5,321 bases of DNA, from positions 1-5,321 of the forward strand of contig JACDAR010000345.1 of the NCBI GenBank assembly GCA_013695335.1, in the 5' to 3' direction. The notes under the pieces were generated by a model. The model did no database searches. It worked only from the letters and a program-made list of their open reading frames with translations, and had not been told where the DNA came from. Shown in pieces: positions 4,234 through 5,321 of the stretch. Numbering within the stretch: the first letter of the stretch is position 1; each line of letters begins with the position of its first letter. The DNA is from Rubrobacter sp. (lineage in GTDB: Bacteria > Actinomycetota > Rubrobacteria > Rubrobacterales > Rubrobacteraceae). A program made the position numbers and the translations under genes.

Positions 4234-5321
4234 ATGGAAAACGGACGCCCGGAGGCTTATATAACGGGTATTGGGGTGGTCAGCCCCATTGGGGTCGGAC
4301 GGAAGAAGTTCTGGAAGGCGCTGCTCGCGAACGAGAGCGGGGCGGGTCCGATCACACTCTTCGATCCCGACGGATACGAGGTGCGGATCGCCGCCGAATG
4401 CACGGACTTCGACCCGAAAGTCTTCATGGATCGCAAGTCTGCGTCCCGCACCGACCGATTCGCCCAGATGGGCCTTGCCTCGGCCAAGCTGGCACTGGAG
4501 GACGCCGGAGCCTGGGATACGCTGAACCAGCACCCCGAACGTGTCGGCCTGATGCTTGGCAGCGGCCTCGGCGGCGTGGCGACCATGGAGCAGACCCAGG
4601 CGACCATAGATACCAAGGGCCCGATGCGGGTCAACCCGTTCGCCGTCACCAGGATCATGCCGAACTCGGCCGCGGCCCACGTTGGCATCCAGCTCGGTGT
4701 GCAGGGACCGTCGGCGGCCCCCGCCCTCGCCTGCACCTGCGGCACGGACACCATGGCCCTCGGCTTCGACCTCATCCGGCGCGGCGACGCCGACGTTGTC
4801 ATCTGTGGCGCCACCGAGGCGACCATCACCCCTGTCATAGTCGCGGGGTTCATAGCCATGCGCGCCATGAGCCGCCGCAACGACGACCCCGAAGGAGCCT
4901 GCCGTCCCTACGACGCCAACCACGCCGGGTTCCTGATCGGGGAGGGTTCAGCCGTGATGATCCTGGAGAGCGCCGAGTCCGCCGAGAAACGCGGCGCTGA
5001 ACCATACGCGAAGATAACAGGCATCGGCCGCGCGACCGACGCATACAACATCACCGACCCTGACCCCGAAGGGCGCGGCATCCACCGGGCCATGAGGCTC
5101 GCCACAGAGAACGCGGGGCTCGACGGGGGTCAGATCGGCTACATCAACCCCCACGGCACGGGCACCGTCGCGGGAGACGGCCCGGAGTCGCAGTCCATGG
5201 CCAAGATCAACCCTCACGTCAAGGTGTCAGCCACCAAATCCACGCTCGGCCACTCCCTTGGCGCGAGCGGCGCCATAGAAACCGCGATCTGCGCGATGGC
5301 CCTGAAAGAGAAGACCATCCC
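4234..5321 (+). CDS. fabF: Beta-ketoacyl-ACP synthase II (FabF-like), 3' end beyond the window
   Basis: Condensing enzyme of type II fatty acid synthesis: it moves an acyl chain to its Cys and condenses it with malonyl-ACP. There are 362 complete codons; FabF is usually about 410, so roughly 50 residues are missing. The N-terminal thiolase-fold start reads YITGIGVVSPIGVG (9-22). The nucleophile is Cys167 in LACTCGTDT (165-173). His307 lies in NPHGTGTVAGD (305-315) and His340 in SATKSTLGHSLGASG (332-346), completing the Cys-His-His triad. GATEATITP is at 192-200, RPYDANHAGFLIGEG at 224-238. Two loops differ from standard FabF: ACTCG replaces the usual ACATG, and GTGTVAGD replaces GTSTPLND, leaning toward the FabB-type GD ending. 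It may therefore be a specialised KAS rather than the housekeeping enzyme; the gene symbol is by closest family. It is transcribed away from the PKS operon. Confidence 0.93.
   Translation, partial: MENGRPEAYITGIGVVSPIGVGRKKFWKALLANESGAGPITLFDPDGYEVRIAAECTDFDPKVFMDRKSASRTDRFAQMGLASAKLALEDAGAWDTLNQHPERVGLMLGSGLGGVATMEQTQATIDTKGPMRVNPFAVTRIMPNSAAAHVGIQLGVQGPSAAPALACTCGTDTMALGFDLIRRGDADVVICGATEATITPVIVAGFIAMRAMSRRNDDPEGACRPYDANHAGFLIGEGSAVMILESAESAEKRGAEPYAKITGIGRATDAYNITDPDPEGRGIHRAMRLATENAGLDGGQIGYINPHGTGTVAGDGPESQSMAKINPHVKVSATKSTLGHSLGASGAIETAICAMALKEKTI

Noticed and set aside
4178..4264. 28-codon upstream frame overlapping the fabF start out of frame
   Set aside because: It could be a leader peptide, but the spacing of its purine-rich site is poor, the peptide is unremarkable, and no transcript start is known to include it.
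4162..4923. Long minus-strand frames (to 253 codons) opposite the FabF-like gene
   Set aside because: They are low-complexity shadows of the FabF-like frame, which shows a full catalytic triad.
1..5321. CRISPR array, tRNA/rRNA genes, insertion sequence or attachment site
   Set aside because: No regularly spaced repeats, cloverleaf-like segment, transposase motif or terminal repeats were seen on either strand.

Overview
The window looks like chromosomal DNA from a GC-rich bacterium. It carries a five-gene leftward (minus-strand) cluster and one rightward gene that diverges from it at about 3992-4233. Purine-rich Shine-Dalgarno sites, frequent GTG/TTG starts, tight gene spacing and a Bacillus/actinobacterial-style alkylpyrone or alkylresorcinol synthase pair suggest a Gram-positive lineage. 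A high-GC actinobacterium, possibly Rubrobacter-like, is my guess; this is inference and not proven by the sequence.

Minus strand, in order of transcription: (1) a small four-helix membrane protein of unknown function (3991 to 3674); (2) a nitroreductase-family flavoprotein (3670 to 2876); (3) a type III polyketide synthase with an intact Cys-His-Asn triad (2879 to 1824); (4) an isoprenylcysteine carboxyl methyltransferase (ICMT)-like membrane methyltransferase (1795 to 1280); (5) seryl-tRNA synthetase, serS, which runs off the left edge (1220 to before 1). Gaps are 3 nt, a 4-nt overlap, 28 nt and 59 nt, so the first four are very likely one operon. serS may be co-transcribed, with a weak possible promoter of its own. 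No convincing intrinsic terminator was seen anywhere in the window.

The PKS plus ICMT-like pair matches the plan of Bacillus bpsA-bpsB and Streptomyces srsA-srsB. In those systems a type III PKS extends a fatty acyl starter with malonyl-CoA to an alkylpyrone or alkylresorcinol, and the methyltransferase O-methylates the phenolic lipid. Here the usual pair is preceded by a nitroreductase-family enzyme and a small membrane protein. This suggests a variant membrane-lipid pathway with an added redox step (inference).

Plus strand: a FabF-type beta-ketoacyl-ACP synthase begins at 4234 and runs off the right edge. It has the Cys-His-His triad but unusual active-site loops. The divergent intergenic region holds a 15-bp-stem imperfect inverted repeat (4071-4113), a perfect 6-3-6 palindrome (4137-4151) and a reasonable extended -10 for the leftward operon. 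The region may co-regulate fatty-acyl supply and phenolic-lipid synthesis.

The start of the methyltransferase is notable. Its family-typical N-terminus is only recovered if translation begins at a CTG codon (1795) behind a good Shine-Dalgarno site; a conventional call would cut 32 residues off.
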